Assembly: GCF_040361195.1 (NCBI RefSeq) | Contig: NZ_APNE01000022.1 | Length of the DNA: 64,000 bases | Reading direction: 5' to 3' (one strand) | From: Salinisphaera hydrothermalis | GTDB lineage: Bacteria; Pseudomonadota; Gammaproteobacteria; Nevskiales; Salinisphaeraceae | Shown: piece after piece, positions 9,559-19,359 of the stretch | Position numbering within the stretch: the stretch's first letter is position 1 | How the letters are laid out: each line of letters starts with the position of its first letter | Program-made: the position numbers and the translations under genes | Notes under the pieces: generated by a model | Told to the model about the DNA's origin: nothing | The model's input: the letters and a program-made list of their open reading frames with translations, nothing else | The model's database searches: none

Positions 9559-10005
9559 TACCCGGCCGCCCCGAAGGCGGCGGGGCGATCGGCAAGCGTC
9601 CACGCTACCGCGCTCCTCTTAGCGATCCTCTTCGCTGCAGCTGAAATCACGCCGCGCGTCGCCGGCCCGCCCCACAGGCGTACGCGCCCACGCAACATGC
9701 CGTGAAGTCACGGTACGCGGGCAACATGCCCCGTCAAAAAATAATTTCTGCCGCCTTACGCGCTCGGCCGTCTCTGAATACCATTCGAATCGAGTACATC
9801 GCGCGCCATCCAAGCGTTCGCGTTTTTTCGAGTCACGTGTTCTTCATATTTCCCGCCTAAGCTCGGCGCTTGGCCAGAGGGGGCTGGTCTGGCGCTTATC
9901 GACCCGGCATAAACCTCTTGTCCAAGACATGCAGAGCATGGCGAGGGCTCGATCCGTCCCCCGGCCCGATTAACGGATTCAATTCATTAAGAATAAAGGT
10001 GACCC
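9559..10005. other. non-coding gap before the PAP2 lipoprotein
   Basis: No convincing gene is seen. It holds a small palindrome CCGTGA-AG-TCACGG at 9700-9713, flanked by two copies of GCAACATGCC (9692 and 9721). The right end carries the AAAGGTGA ribosome site of the following gene. Confidence 0.4.
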
Positions 10006-12291
10006 ATGTTGATCCATCGGGGGACGAGCTTGACCGTGGCCGTGGCGCTAGCCGTCACGCTATCGGCCTGTAACGACCACAAGAAAAACGTCGAGACCCA
10101 AACCACCGAGCCCGGCGTCCCGCAGGGGCTGGGCTACAGCCAGACCGTCGATAACCCCACGCTGGCCAGCGGCGAGCAGCCGGTGGTCGACAGCAATCTT
10201 TCCGAGACGAACGACAACAACTACGCCATCGCCTACAGCCCGACGCATGATCCCATGCTTCAGATCCTCAAGGGCTTCGACAAGATCTACACCCTGGGCA
10301 ACGACACGTGGCTGAACTATGGCTCGGCCAACCTCAAACCCGACAGTCCGAACAATCTCTACAGCTATACCGGTGCCGCGGGCGGCGCGACCAAGAAAAC
10401 GAACGATGTCCTGAGCACGGTCACGTTCGATAACGCCCGGATTCTCGACATGAAAATCTGGAAAGAGAACTTCGACTACGTCAAGACGCTGACCCGCGCC
10501 GGCGCCAGCCAACCCGATGTCGATCGTTCGCAGGTCGCCGCACAGCGCTTTGCCTATCTCGACGACCAACGCGAGAAGGGTTACAGCATTACCTCCGGGC
10601 TCGGCCCGCTGGCCGACGCTTATCGCACCGGCGCCCACTCGCTGACGACGCTTTCGCGCGACAGTGGCAACGTGAACCTCGTCGACTACAACCCGAGTTC
10701 GGGCAACGCGACCTCGTTTTCGATCACCGACAGCAATCACCTGATCAACTCGATCAGCGACGGCGACTCCGGCGGCACCAACTACGGCCAGACCGGCTAC
10801 AGCCTGGATTCGGTCGTCAATTTGCTGAGCACCATCGCGGCCTACGGCGCCTCGACGGAAGCGCCGAAATATCATTTCGAATCGCCGCGGCCGTGGCGCA
10901 TCAACGCCAGCGACTATTCGGTCGCCTCGTTCAATGGCCAGGACAAGAGCGCGCTCCAGGAACTCACCTGCTACGACCCGGACGGCACCGCGCATAGCAA
11001 GTATTTCGAAGAACCCGCCAATCCGCTGGTCCGCACGCTGACCGGCCTGAAGTGCGCTCGTCGGGCTACTTATACCGACAACGGCGACGGCACTTATTCG
11101 GGCAACTTCGACGGCACCGGGACCTGGAAGTCCAGCCGCGCGAAGGACGGCGCCTTCCCCAGCGGCCATACGACGGAAGCCTACGACCGTGGCCTGGGCA
11201 TGGCCTATGCGATTCCGCAGCGTTTTGCCGAGATGACGGCGCGTGCCGCCGAGCTGGGTGAAAACCGCATCGTCGCCGCCATGCACTCGCCGCTCGACGT
11301 CATCGGCGGCCGCATCATGGGCGAAGCCGTCACGGCCGCGACGTTATACGACCAGAACAATCGCGCGATCGCCGACGCCGCGGTATCGCAGGCCCACGCT
11401 TATTTCCTGAGCGCCGCCCGTAATGCCGGCTACGACTCGGTCTATGCCTGGGCGCACAGTGCCGACAACGCCGCCGACCACGCCGCGATGAAAAAACGCT
11501 ACCGCGCGTTTCTGACCTACGGCCTGAGCAAGCTGGGCGAAAGCGCCAAGGCGCCGGAAGTGCCCAAGGGCGCCGAAGTGCTGCTGAAATCGCGCTTCCC
11601 GTACCTGAATGCCGAGCAGCGTCGCGCCGTTCTGGCGACCACCGAGATCGCGTCCAACTACCCCGTGATCGACGAATCGCACGGCTGGGGCCGGCTGGAC
11701 CTGGTCGCGGCGGCCGACGGCTACGGCGCATTCAACGGCGACGTCAACGTCTATATGGACGGCACCAACGGCACCGGGCTCGAAGCCGAGGACTACTGGC
11801 AAAACGATATTTCCGGCAAGGGCCGGCTCCAGAAGGACGGCACCGGCACGCTCCACTTGAACGGCGACAACAGCTATAGCGGCGGTACCGTGCTGGTCGA
11901 CGGCACGCTGGTCGCTGGTTCGGCGAAAGCCTTTGGCAGCAACACGCTGTATCAGAAAGCAGGCACCGTAAAAGTCGCGATCGCCGACGGCGCGAATACC
12001 AGCGCCAAGGGTGTCCTCAAGGTGTCCGACTATGTTCAGAAAGGCGGCACCCTCGCGCTGAATCTGAACGACCATGCCCAGCTGAGTGCCGCGAACGGCA
12101 TTTATCTTGAGGGTGGCACGCTGGCACTCACCGTTCCTGCCACGACGACGAAAGCCACATACACCGTGGCCGCCGCCGATCATGTCAAAGGCACGTTTGC
12201 CAGTGCCACGGCCATCGACAGCCAGGGCAAGACGTATAACGTCTCGATCAGCTACAGCGGCAACAACGTGATCGCCACGATTCAGCCCTGA
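10006..12291 (+). CDS. PAP2-family acid phosphatase lipoprotein with C-terminal autotransporter-type beta repeats
   Basis: A 761-residue exported protein. The N-terminus is a lipoprotein signal peptide with the lipobox LSAC (Cys22). The class A/PAP2 phosphatase signature is complete: K-X6-RP at 288-296 (KYHFESPRP), PSGH at 385-388 and R-X5-H-X3-D at 421-431 (Arg421, His427, Asp431). Residues from about 600 to 755 have glycine-rich beta repeats (GTGTLHLNGDNSYSGGTVLV and similar), typical of autotransporter passenger strands. No outer-membrane barrel follows; the protein ends in IATIQP. It probably hydrolyses phosphomonoesters at the cell surface or in the periplasm. The start has an AAAGGTGA site. 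A hairpin follows the stop. Confidence 0.8.
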   Translation: MLIHRGTSLTVAVALAVTLSACNDHKKNVETQTTEPGVPQGLGYSQTVDNPTLASGEQPVVDSNLSETNDNNYAIAYSPTHDPMLQILKGFDKIYTLGNDTWLNYGSANLKPDSPNNLYSYTGAAGGATKKTNDVLSTVTFDNARILDMKIWKENFDYVKTLTRAGASQPDVDRSQVAAQRFAYLDDQREKGYSITSGLGPLADAYRTGAHSLTTLSRDSGNVNLVDYNPSSGNATSFSITDSNHLINSISDGDSGGTNYGQTGYSLDSVVNLLSTIAAYGASTEAPKYHFESPRPWRINASDYSVASFNGQDKSALQELTCYDPDGTAHSKYFEEPANPLVRTLTGLKCARRATYTDNGDGTYSGNFDGTGTWKSSRAKDGAFPSGHTTEAYDRGLGMAYAIPQRFAEMTARAAELGENRIVAAMHSPLDVIGGRIMGEAVTAATLYDQNNRAIADAAVSQAHAYFLSAARNAGYDSVYAWAHSADNAADHAAMKKRYRAFLTYGLSKLGESAKAPEVPKGAEVLLKSRFPYLNAEQRRAVLATTEIASNYPVIDESHGWGRLDLVAAADGYGAFNGDVNVYMDGTNGTGLEAEDYWQNDISGKGRLQKDGTGTLHLNGDNSYSGGTVLVDGTLVAGSAKAFGSNTLYQKAGTVKVAIADGANTSAKGVLKVSDYVQKGGTLALNLNDHAQLSAANGIYLEGGTLALTVPATTTKATYTVAAADHVKGTFASATAIDSQGKTYNVSISYSGNNVIATIQP

Positions 12292-12303
12292 TTCGTGGCT
12301 CAC

Positions 12304-12329
12304 CCCGGGCTCGATGGACCGAGCCCGGG
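12304..12329 (+). terminator. terminator-like hairpin
   Basis: CCCGGGCTCG and CGAGCCCGGG form a perfect 10-bp stem with a six-base loop, 12 bases after the phosphatase stop. There is no T-run, so it may stabilise the 3' end or need Rho. Confidence 0.5.
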
Positions 12330-12577
12330 ATCACGGCCGCCACCGGCAAAACGGCGACCGTAAAATACCGACGCCGGGCTGCGCGAACGAGTGCAGCCCG
12401 GCGCCGTTAATCGCCCTGCCGAGTTGCCGATCCAATCAATGGCTCGGCCGACATGACGGCCCGGCCAAACCGGCATCACGCGGTCCGGATACGGGCCCAA
12501 AGCGGCCCCGGCATTCGCCGGCATGTCCGCGCCGCGTATCATCGACAGGCCAATCGCTATATATCGGTCTCATTGTC

Positions 12578-13618
12578 GTGAAAGCCGTCGTCTTCGAATC
12601 GTTCCAAGCGCCCCCGCATATTCAGCAGCTCCCGACGCCGGATCCCGAACCGCACGGCGTTGTCATCCAAATCGCCGCCTCCGGGCTATGCCGCAGCGAC
12701 TGGCATGCCTGGATGGGTCATGATCCCGACGTTGCCCTGCCGCACGTACCGGGCCACGAGCTGGCGGGCACGATTGCCGCCGTGGGCAAGGATGTCGCGC
12801 TTTGGCACGTTGGCGATCGCGTCACGGTCCCGTTCGTGGGCGGCTGCGGCGCTTGTGACGAATGCCGGGCCGGGCAGCAACAGGTCTGTCATGATCAGTT
12901 CCAGCCTGGCTTTACCCATTGGGGCTCGTTCGCCGAGTACACCAGCATCCACCATGCCGACCTCAACCTGGTGCGCTTGCCGGATGCCATGGATTTCACC
13001 ACCGCGGCCAGCCTCGGCTGTCGCTTCGCTACCTCATTCCGGGCCGTGGTCGATCAGGGCCGGGTTTCGGGCGGCGATTGGGTGGCCGTGCACGGCTGCG
13101 GCGGCGTGGGGCTGTCCGCCATCATGATCGCCAACGCCGTGGGCGCGAACGTGGTGGCCATCGATATCGCCGACGATAAATTGCAGCACGCCCAAGCGCT
13201 GGGCGCCGTGGCTACGGTCAATGCCCGCGAATGCGCCGATGTCGCCGCGGCAGTGGTCGAGCATACGCGCGGCGGCGCGCATGTATCGATCGATGCGCTG
13301 GGCCACCCGAGCACCTGCTTCAACTCGATCATGAATCTCCGCCGACGGGGCCGGCACGTCCAGATCGGGCTGATGCTGGGCGAGCATAAGCGCCCGCCCG
13401 TGCCCATGGACAAGATCGTGGCCGAGGAGATCGAGCTGCTGGGCAGCCATGGCATGCAGGCGCATCGTTACAGCGCCATGCTGGACATGGTGAGCGCCGG
13501 CAAGCTCTCGCCCGCCCGTATCGTCGGCCGTCAGATCACGCTCGAAGACGCCTGCGATGCGCTGATGGCGATGGATCGTCATGCCGACGTCGGCGCCACG
13601 GTGATTACCGCATTCTAG
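12578..13618 (+). CDS. zinc-dependent alcohol dehydrogenase, MDR family
   Basis: A 346-residue medium-chain dehydrogenase that should oxidise an alcohol with NAD(P). The catalytic zinc ligands are in SGLCRSDWHAW and PHVPGHELAG. The structural zinc loop has four cysteines in GCGACDECRAGQQQVC, and the Rossmann motif is VHGCGGVGLSAIM. The start is taken as GTG 12578, giving MKAVVFESFQAP, the usual start of this family; no strong ribosome site is visible and the frame is open further upstream through sequence without similarity. It is a single gene between two intergenic gaps. The substrate is unknown. Confidence 0.85.
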   Translation: MKAVVFESFQAPPHIQQLPTPDPEPHGVVIQIAASGLCRSDWHAWMGHDPDVALPHVPGHELAGTIAAVGKDVALWHVGDRVTVPFVGGCGACDECRAGQQQVCHDQFQPGFTHWGSFAEYTSIHHADLNLVRLPDAMDFTTAASLGCRFATSFRAVVDQGRVSGGDWVAVHGCGGVGLSAIMIANAVGANVVAIDIADDKLQHAQALGAVATVNARECADVAAAVVEHTRGGAHVSIDALGHPSTCFNSIMNLRRRGRHVQIGLMLGEHKRPPVPMDKIVAEEIELLGSHGMQAHRYSAMLDMVSAGKLSPARIVGRQITLEDACDALMAMDRHADVGATVITAF

Positions 13619-13878
13619 GGCGTGTCGTCATTAGATACACCGCTATAGTTCGCCCCCAGCTTCAAACCATCGAACCGTCGCGACGCTACCGCCTCGGCGC
13701 GCAAACAGGGCAAGTAAGCTCGACCGCCGGCCGGCCCTGAGCTAGACCTTCGCTGCATTGACACCTCCTGCCCCGGCTCGCCAAATGTAAAGGGCGGCAC
13801 ACGGCTTCTGTGAGCGGCGTGCCCGGCCGGGGAACCGGGATAAAACAATAAAACTCGATCGCGAAGCAGGAGGTTTCG

Positions 13879-14901
13879 ATGAACAGGATCTCGATCAAAT
13901 CTTTGGCGTATTGTTCGGCGGCGGGAGCCGCGCTACTCGCCTCGCCCGTCTTTGCCAAGGATGTCAGCGCGTGTCTGATCACCAAGACGGATACCAACCC
14001 CTACTTCGTAACCATGAAGAAAGGCGCCGAACAGACGGCGAAGAAGCTGGGGGTCGACCTGAAAACCTATGCCGGCAAATACGACGGCGATAACCAGACC
14101 CAGGTCGACGATATCGAGACCTGCATCGCCGATGGCGTCAACGGCATCCTGATCACCGCTTCCGATACCAAAGCGATCGTCCCGGCGGTCGAGAAAGCTC
14201 GCAAGGCGGGCATTCTGGTCGTCGCGCTCGACACCACCTTGCAGCCGACCAACGCCGCCGATGTCACCTTTGCTACCGATAATTTCGAAGCCGGCAAGCT
14301 GATCGGCGAGTGGGCCGAGAAGCGTCTGGGCAACAAGAAAGCCCATATCGCCTTTCTGGATCTGGCGGTCAGCCAGCCCTCGGTCGGCGTCCAGCGCGAC
14401 CAGGGCTTCATGCAGGGCTTCGGCATCGACATCAAGGACAAGAACAAATGGGGTGACGAAACCGACCCGCGCATCGTCGGCCACGACGTGACCGGCGGCG
14501 CCGAGGACGGCGGGCGCAAGGCCATGGAGAACCTGCTGCAGAAGGACCCGAGCACCAATCTGGTCTATGCCATCAACGAACCCGCGGCCGCCGGCGCCTA
14601 TCAGGCACTCAAGGCGGTGGGCCTGCAGGATCAGGCCACTATCGTGGCGATCGACGGCGGCTGCCCGGGCGTGAAGAACGTACAGGAAGGCATCATCGGC
14701 GCTACGTCGCAGCAGTACCCGCTGCTCATGGCGTCGAAGGGCATCGAGGCGGTCAAGACCTACGTCGAGACCGGCAAGAAACCCCAGAACAGCCCGGGGC
14801 TGGATTTCGTCAATACCGGCGTCAATCTGGTCACCGATCATCCGGTCAAGGGCGTGAAATCCATCGATACGAAGGAGGGGCTGAAACGCTGCTGGGGCTA
14901 G
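13879..14901 (+). CDS. frcB: sugar ABC transporter substrate-binding protein (FrcB-like)
   Basis: A 340-residue periplasmic sugar-binding protein of the ribose/fructose cluster. A Sec signal peptide ends near SPVFAKD (about 26). The mature part has the type I periplasmic-binding fold, with TDTNPYFVTMKKGAEQ and DGVNGILITASDTKAI. An AGGAGG ribosome site precedes ATG 13879. It heads a three-gene importer operon with the permease and ATPase. Similarity in gene order and in the TNPYF segment points to the rhizobial fructose importer FrcBCA, but ribose, xylose or mannose remain possible. Confidence 0.85.
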   Translation: MNRISIKSLAYCSAAGAALLASPVFAKDVSACLITKTDTNPYFVTMKKGAEQTAKKLGVDLKTYAGKYDGDNQTQVDDIETCIADGVNGILITASDTKAIVPAVEKARKAGILVVALDTTLQPTNAADVTFATDNFEAGKLIGEWAEKRLGNKKAHIAFLDLAVSQPSVGVQRDQGFMQGFGIDIKDKNKWGDETDPRIVGHDVTGGAEDGGRKAMENLLQKDPSTNLVYAINEPAAAGAYQALKAVGLQDQATIVAIDGGCPGVKNVQEGIIGATSQQYPLLMASKGIEAVKTYVETGKKPQNSPGLDFVNTGVNLVTDHPVKGVKSIDTKEGLKRCWG

Positions 14902-15093
14902 ACGTGGGCGGCGCATGACCGCCAGGGGGCGCACGGCATCAGCAGCGCCATGGGAAGCAAGGGACCGGTTCGGGCGTTGGCGCATCGATGCAACAACGCC
15001 CGGCCGCCCCGGCCATGACCGAGCACATCGGCTCGCTTGGCCAGGCGCGCGAATAAAGGCGGGCAACAGCCGATTCGCGAGGAGGAGGACAAT

Positions 15094-16155
15094 ATGAGCA
15101 ACGCATCCGGACCGGGGCGGCCGGCGGCATCCGAGGGCACCGAAGCTTCGTCGTTCGATACGCGCAAGCACACACCGGTCCAGCGCCTCCAGCATTTCCT
15201 GCACGGCAATCCGGCGGCCGTGCCGATGATCGTGGTGGTCGTATCGGTCGTGGTGTTTGCCGCGACCATTGGTCCCAAGTTCTATTCCGCTTTCACCCTC
15301 ACGCTGATTCTTCAGCAGGTGGCGATCACCGGCATCGTCAGCGCCGGCCAGACGCTGATCATCCTCACCGCCGGCATCGATTTATCCGTCGGCTCGATCA
15401 TGGTGCTGAGTTCGGTCGTGATGGGGCAGTTCGCCATGCACTACGGCGTGCCGGGCTTCGTGGCGGTGATCGCCGGGCTGGCCGCCGGCGGGCTCTGCGG
15501 GTTGATCAACGGGCTGCTCGTTTCGCTGGTCAAGCTGCCGCCGTTCATCGTCACGCTGGGCACCTGGTCGATCTTCGGCGCGATCACCTTCATTTACTCC
15601 GGCAACGAAACGGTCCGCAGCCAGGACATCGACCAGACCGCGCCCATCCTGCATTTCTTTGGCAACTCGTTTCGCATCGGCCATGCGGTATTCACCTACG
15701 GCGTGATTCTCATGGTCGCGTTATCGGCCTTGCTGTGGTTCGCGCTCAACAAGACCGCCTGGGGGCGGCATGTCTATGCCGTGGGCGACGACAAGAATGC
15801 GGCCATGCTGGCGGGCATCCGCACCGGGCGGGTCCTGGTGTCGGTGTATGTCGTCACCGGGCTCATCTGCGGCCTGGCGGGCTGGGCGTTGATCGGGCGC
15901 ATCGGTTCGGTCTCGCCACAAGCTGGCCAGCTGGAAAACATCAATGCCATCACGGCTGTGGTGATCGGCGGCACGTCGCTGTTCGGCGGGCGTGGTTCGA
16001 TCCTCGGCACGTTGTTCGGCGCCCTGATCGTCGGTGTTTTCTCGCTCGGGCTGCGGCTGCTCGGCACCGATCCGCAGTGGACACAATTGACTGTCGGCGC
16101 ACTCATCATCATCGCGGTGGCGACCGACCAATGGATTCGGAAGGTTTCGGCATGA
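15094..16155 (+). CDS. frcC: sugar ABC transporter permease (FrcC-like)
   Basis: A 353-residue inner-membrane permease of the ribose/xylose/fructose class with about ten hydrophobic segments. The family motifs are GQTLIILTAGIDLSVGSI, the ATP-site coupling region GDDKNAAMLAGI and AVVIGGTSLFGGRGSILGT. A GGAGGAGG ribosome site fixes ATG 15094. It follows the binding-protein gene by 192 bp and overlaps the ATPase start by four bases (ATGA), so the last two genes are translationally coupled. Confidence 0.88.
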   Translation: MSNASGPGRPAASEGTEASSFDTRKHTPVQRLQHFLHGNPAAVPMIVVVVSVVVFAATIGPKFYSAFTLTLILQQVAITGIVSAGQTLIILTAGIDLSVGSIMVLSSVVMGQFAMHYGVPGFVAVIAGLAAGGLCGLINGLLVSLVKLPPFIVTLGTWSIFGAITFIYSGNETVRSQDIDQTAPILHFFGNSFRIGHAVFTYGVILMVALSALLWFALNKTAWGRHVYAVGDDKNAAMLAGIRTGRVLVSVYVVTGLICGLAGWALIGRIGSVSPQAGQLENINAITAVVIGGTSLFGGRGSILGTLFGALIVGVFSLGLRLLGTDPQWTQLTVGALIIIAVATDQWIRKVSA

Positions 16156-16940
16156 ATACGACCACCCAACCCATCCTCTCCGCCCGTGCCCTGACCAAGA
16201 ACTACGGCCGGGTGACCGCGCTGGACAACACCGATTTCGATCTCTACCCCGGCGAAGTGCTCGCCGTGATCGGCGACAACGGGGCCGGCAAGTCGACGTT
16301 GATCAAGGCCATTTCCGGCGCGGTCGTGCCCGATTCGGGCGAAATCCGTCTCAACGGCCAGCCGGTGCAGTTCGTCTCGCCCATGCAGGCGCGCGACGCC
16401 GGTATCGAAACCGTCTATCAGACGCTGGCGCTGTCACCCGCGTTGTCGATTGCCGACAACATGTTCCTGGGCCGCGAGATCCGGCGTAAAGGCGTGCTCG
16501 GCAAGTTGTTCCGCATGCTCGATCGTCAGGCGATGGAAAAATTCGCCCGTGAGAAACTCTCGGATCTCGGCCTGCTGACCATTCAGAACATCGGCCAGGC
16601 CGTGGAAACGCTATCCGGCGGGCAGCGTCAGGGCGTGGCCGTCGCACGCGCCGCGGCCTTTGCGGCCAAGGTCATCATCATGGACGAGCCGACCGCGGCC
16701 CTCGGCGTGAAGGAATCGGGCCGCGTGCTGGATCTCATCCGCGACGTAAAAGCACGTGGGCTGCCGATCGTGCTGATTTCGCACAACATGCCGCATGTGT
16801 TCGAGGTGGCCGATCGGATTCATATCCATCGGCTCGGCCGGCGTATTGCGGTGGTGGACCCGAAGACGATCTCGCCCTCGGATGCCGTCGCCATCATGAC
16901 CGGGGCCAAGGCGCCCCCGCAAGAAGGGTTGGCGGCGTAA
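16152..16940 (+). CDS. frcA: sugar ABC transporter ATP-binding protein (FrcA-like)
   Basis: A 262-residue single-domain ATPase. Walker A is GDNGAGKST, the signature is LSGGQRQGVAVARA, Walker B is VIIMDEPTAAL and the switch histidine is in LISHNMPHV. Ribose-type systems usually have a duplicated ~500-residue ATPase; the single domain here is the feature shared with FrcA. It overlaps the permease gene (ATGA) and energises that importer at the cytoplasmic face. Confidence 0.88.
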   Translation: MNTTTQPILSARALTKNYGRVTALDNTDFDLYPGEVLAVIGDNGAGKSTLIKAISGAVVPDSGEIRLNGQPVQFVSPMQARDAGIETVYQTLALSPALSIADNMFLGREIRRKGVLGKLFRMLDRQAMEKFAREKLSDLGLLTIQNIGQAVETLSGGQRQGVAVARAAAFAAKVIIMDEPTAALGVKESGRVLDLIRDVKARGLPIVLISHNMPHVFEVADRIHIHRLGRRIAVVDPKTISPSDAVAIMTGAKAPPQEGLAA

Positions 16941-16949
16941 CCCGACGAC

Positions 16950-16966
16950 GGGGCGTTTGGCGCCCC
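16950..16966. terminator. hairpin between convergent frc and katG
   Basis: GGGGCG-TTTGG-CGCCCC lies between the two convergent stop codons and could end transcripts from both sides. The stem is short and lacks a T-run. Confidence 0.35.
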
Positions 16967-16988
16967 GCCGTCCGGCCGACTGGATCGA

Positions 16989-19301
16989 TCAGGTCGTCGC
17001 GCGTTGCTTGCGGGCGACGTCGAACCGGTCGTGCATCATCACCTTGTTCCAGGCCGCAACGAAGTCGTGCACCAGCTTTTCGTGGCCGCCGCTCTGGGCA
17101 TAGAACTCGGCCAGCTGACGCAGCTGCGAATTGGAACCGAACACCAGATCACAACGCGTGGCCTTGAATCGGGCTTCGCCGCTGTGGCGATCGGTCAGCG
17201 TGAATTCCAGGCCATCCTCGTCGATCTTCTGCCACTCGAAGTCGGGCGACGTCAGATTTTCGAAGAAATCGTTGGTCAACACGCCGGGCTTGTCGGTGAA
17301 CACGCCGTGCTGCTTGAACGGGCCGTCGGCATTGATGTCGAGCACGCGCAAGCCGCCGGTAAGCGCGGTCCACTCGGGCGCGGACAGACCCAGCAGGGCC
17401 GCCCGGTCCAGAAATATCTGCTCCGGCGCGACGTTGTAGCGGATATCGGTCCGATGGAAGTTGCGGAAACCATCGGACACCGGCTCCAGCCAGCGGAAGC
17501 TCTGCTCGTCGGTCTGTTCCGCGGTGGCATCGTTGCGACCCGGCGTGAAGGGCACCTCGATCTCGACGCCGCTGTCGCGGGCCGCTTTCTCGATGGCCGC
17601 ACAGCTGCCCAGCACGATCAGATCGGCCAGCGAGACTTTCTTGTGGCCGGACTGCGCACCGTCGAAGTCGGCCTTGAGACCGGTGAGGGTCTCGACGACC
17701 TTGTCGACCTCGCCCGGGTTGTTCACCGGCCAGTCTTTCTGCGGCGCCAGACGAATACGCGCGCCATCCGCGCCGCCGCGCTTGTCCGAGGTGCGGAACG
17801 TCGAGGCCGCACCCCACGCCACACCGGCGAGCTCGGAGACCGTCAGACCCGAATCCAGAATACGAGCCTTGAGATCGGCCACGTCGCCGGCGTCGATCAG
17901 CTCGAAACCCACCGGCGGGATCGGGTCCTGCCAGATCAGATCCTCGTCCGGCACTTCGGGGCCGAGATAACGCGATTTCGGGCCCATGTCGCGATGCGTG
18001 AGCTTGTACCAGGCTCGCGCGAACGCATCGGTGAAGTAATCGAAATCGGCGAGGAATTTCTCGCAGATCTTGCGATAGGCGGGGTCGACCTTCAGCGCGA
18101 TGTCCGAGGTCATCATCATCAGCGGATGATCGACGCCTTCCCGATGCGCGTCCGGCGTGCGCGGGGCGTCCTTGTCGACCGGGGTCCACTGCAACGCACC
18201 GGCAGGGCTGCGCGTCTGCTCCCATTCGAACTTGAACAGGTTTTCCAGATAGCTGTTGTCCCAGGCCGACGGGTTCTGCGTCCAGGAACCTTCGATGCCG
18301 TTGGTCATCGTGTCTTCGGCGTTGCCCTTGCCGCGCGGGTTGTGCCAACCCAGGCCCTGGGCTTCCATCGGCGCGGCTTCCGGCGCCGGGCCGATCTCGT
18401 CGGGCGGCGTCATACCGTGGGACTTGCCAAAAGCATGCCCGCCGGCGATCAACGCCACGGTTTCCTCGTCGTTCATGGCCATGCGGCCGAACGTGATCCG
18501 GATATCGTGCGCCGAGTCTTCGGGAATACCCTTCTTGGCCGAGCCTTCCGGGTCGACGTAGATCAGCGCCTGATTGGAGGCCGCCAGCGGCGCCTCGAGA
18601 TCGTAGTTCTCGTCGCCCGCCTCGCCGGTCCAGCGCAGGTCTCGATTGACCATCTGATCCGGGTGGCCTTCCATCGGGCCGGGCGGCGCGTCTTCCGGCT
18701 TCTTACCGGTCCAGCCTTCCGGGCCCCAGTACGTGAGGTTGTCCGGTTCCCAGGCATCGATCCGGCCACCGGCGAAGCCGAACGTCGGAAAGCCCATGAT
18801 TTCCAGCGAGCAGTTGCCGGTGAGCACAATCAGATCGCCCCAGGACAGGGCATCGCCGTATTTCTTCTTGATGGGCCACAGCAGGCGGCGCGATTTGTCG
18901 ATATTGCCGTTGTCCCACCAGCTGTTGATGGGGGCGAAACGCTGCATGGCTTCGCCCGCGCCGCCGCGGCCGTCGGCGATGCGATAGGTCCCGGCGGAGT
19001 GCCAGGCCATACGGATCATCTGCGGGCCGTAATTGCCGTAGTCGGCCGGCCACCAGTCGACGGACGACGTCAGCAGTTCCTTGATGTCGTTCTTGACCTC
19101 GGCCAGGTCGAGCTTCTCGAACGCTTCGGCGTAATCGAAGTCCGCGTCCTGGGGGTTGGCCTCGGCCGGGTTCTGATGCAGCAGTTCCACTTTCAGCCGG
19201 TTCGGCCACCAGTGTTGCAACGTCGGCTCGGAACCTGCGGCCCCGCCGACGCTATCGCCGGCGAACGGGCAGCGCCCGCCGATTCTGACTTCTTCACTCA
19301 T
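16989..19301 (-). CDS. katG: catalase-peroxidase KatG
   Basis: A 770-residue bifunctional haem enzyme that removes hydrogen peroxide; the length is normal for the two-domain family. The distal catalytic residues are Arg97, Trp100 and His101 in IRMAWHSAG. The proximal haem histidine is in GGHAFGKSHG. The Tyr and Met of the family's Trp-Tyr-Met crosslink are expected in LIYVDPEG and ITFGRMAMND. An AAGGAAA ribosome site precedes ATG 19301. It lies 58 bp downstream of a Fur-family gene on the same strand, the furA-katG arrangement known from other bacteria, suggesting peroxide- or iron-responsive control. Confidence 0.96.
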   Translation of the reverse strand: MSEEVRIGGRCPFAGDSVGGAAGSEPTLQHWWPNRLKVELLHQNPAEANPQDADFDYAEAFEKLDLAEVKNDIKELLTSSVDWWPADYGNYGPQMIRMAWHSAGTYRIADGRGGAGEAMQRFAPINSWWDNGNIDKSRRLLWPIKKKYGDALSWGDLIVLTGNCSLEIMGFPTFGFAGGRIDAWEPDNLTYWGPEGWTGKKPEDAPPGPMEGHPDQMVNRDLRWTGEAGDENYDLEAPLAASNQALIYVDPEGSAKKGIPEDSAHDIRITFGRMAMNDEETVALIAGGHAFGKSHGMTPPDEIGPAPEAAPMEAQGLGWHNPRGKGNAEDTMTNGIEGSWTQNPSAWDNSYLENLFKFEWEQTRSPAGALQWTPVDKDAPRTPDAHREGVDHPLMMMTSDIALKVDPAYRKICEKFLADFDYFTDAFARAWYKLTHRDMGPKSRYLGPEVPDEDLIWQDPIPPVGFELIDAGDVADLKARILDSGLTVSELAGVAWGAASTFRTSDKRGGADGARIRLAPQKDWPVNNPGEVDKVVETLTGLKADFDGAQSGHKKVSLADLIVLGSCAAIEKAARDSGVEIEVPFTPGRNDATAEQTDEQSFRWLEPVSDGFRNFHRTDIRYNVAPEQIFLDRAALLGLSAPEWTALTGGLRVLDINADGPFKQHGVFTDKPGVLTNDFFENLTSPDFEWQKIDEDGLEFTLTDRHSGEARFKATRCDLVFGSNSQLRQLAEFYAQSGGHEKLVHDFVAAWNKVMMHDRFDVARKQRATT

Positions 19302-19359
19302 GGGTTACGTTTCCTTGTCGGGATCGAATATCCATCAATTTTGAGTAACACACGACACG

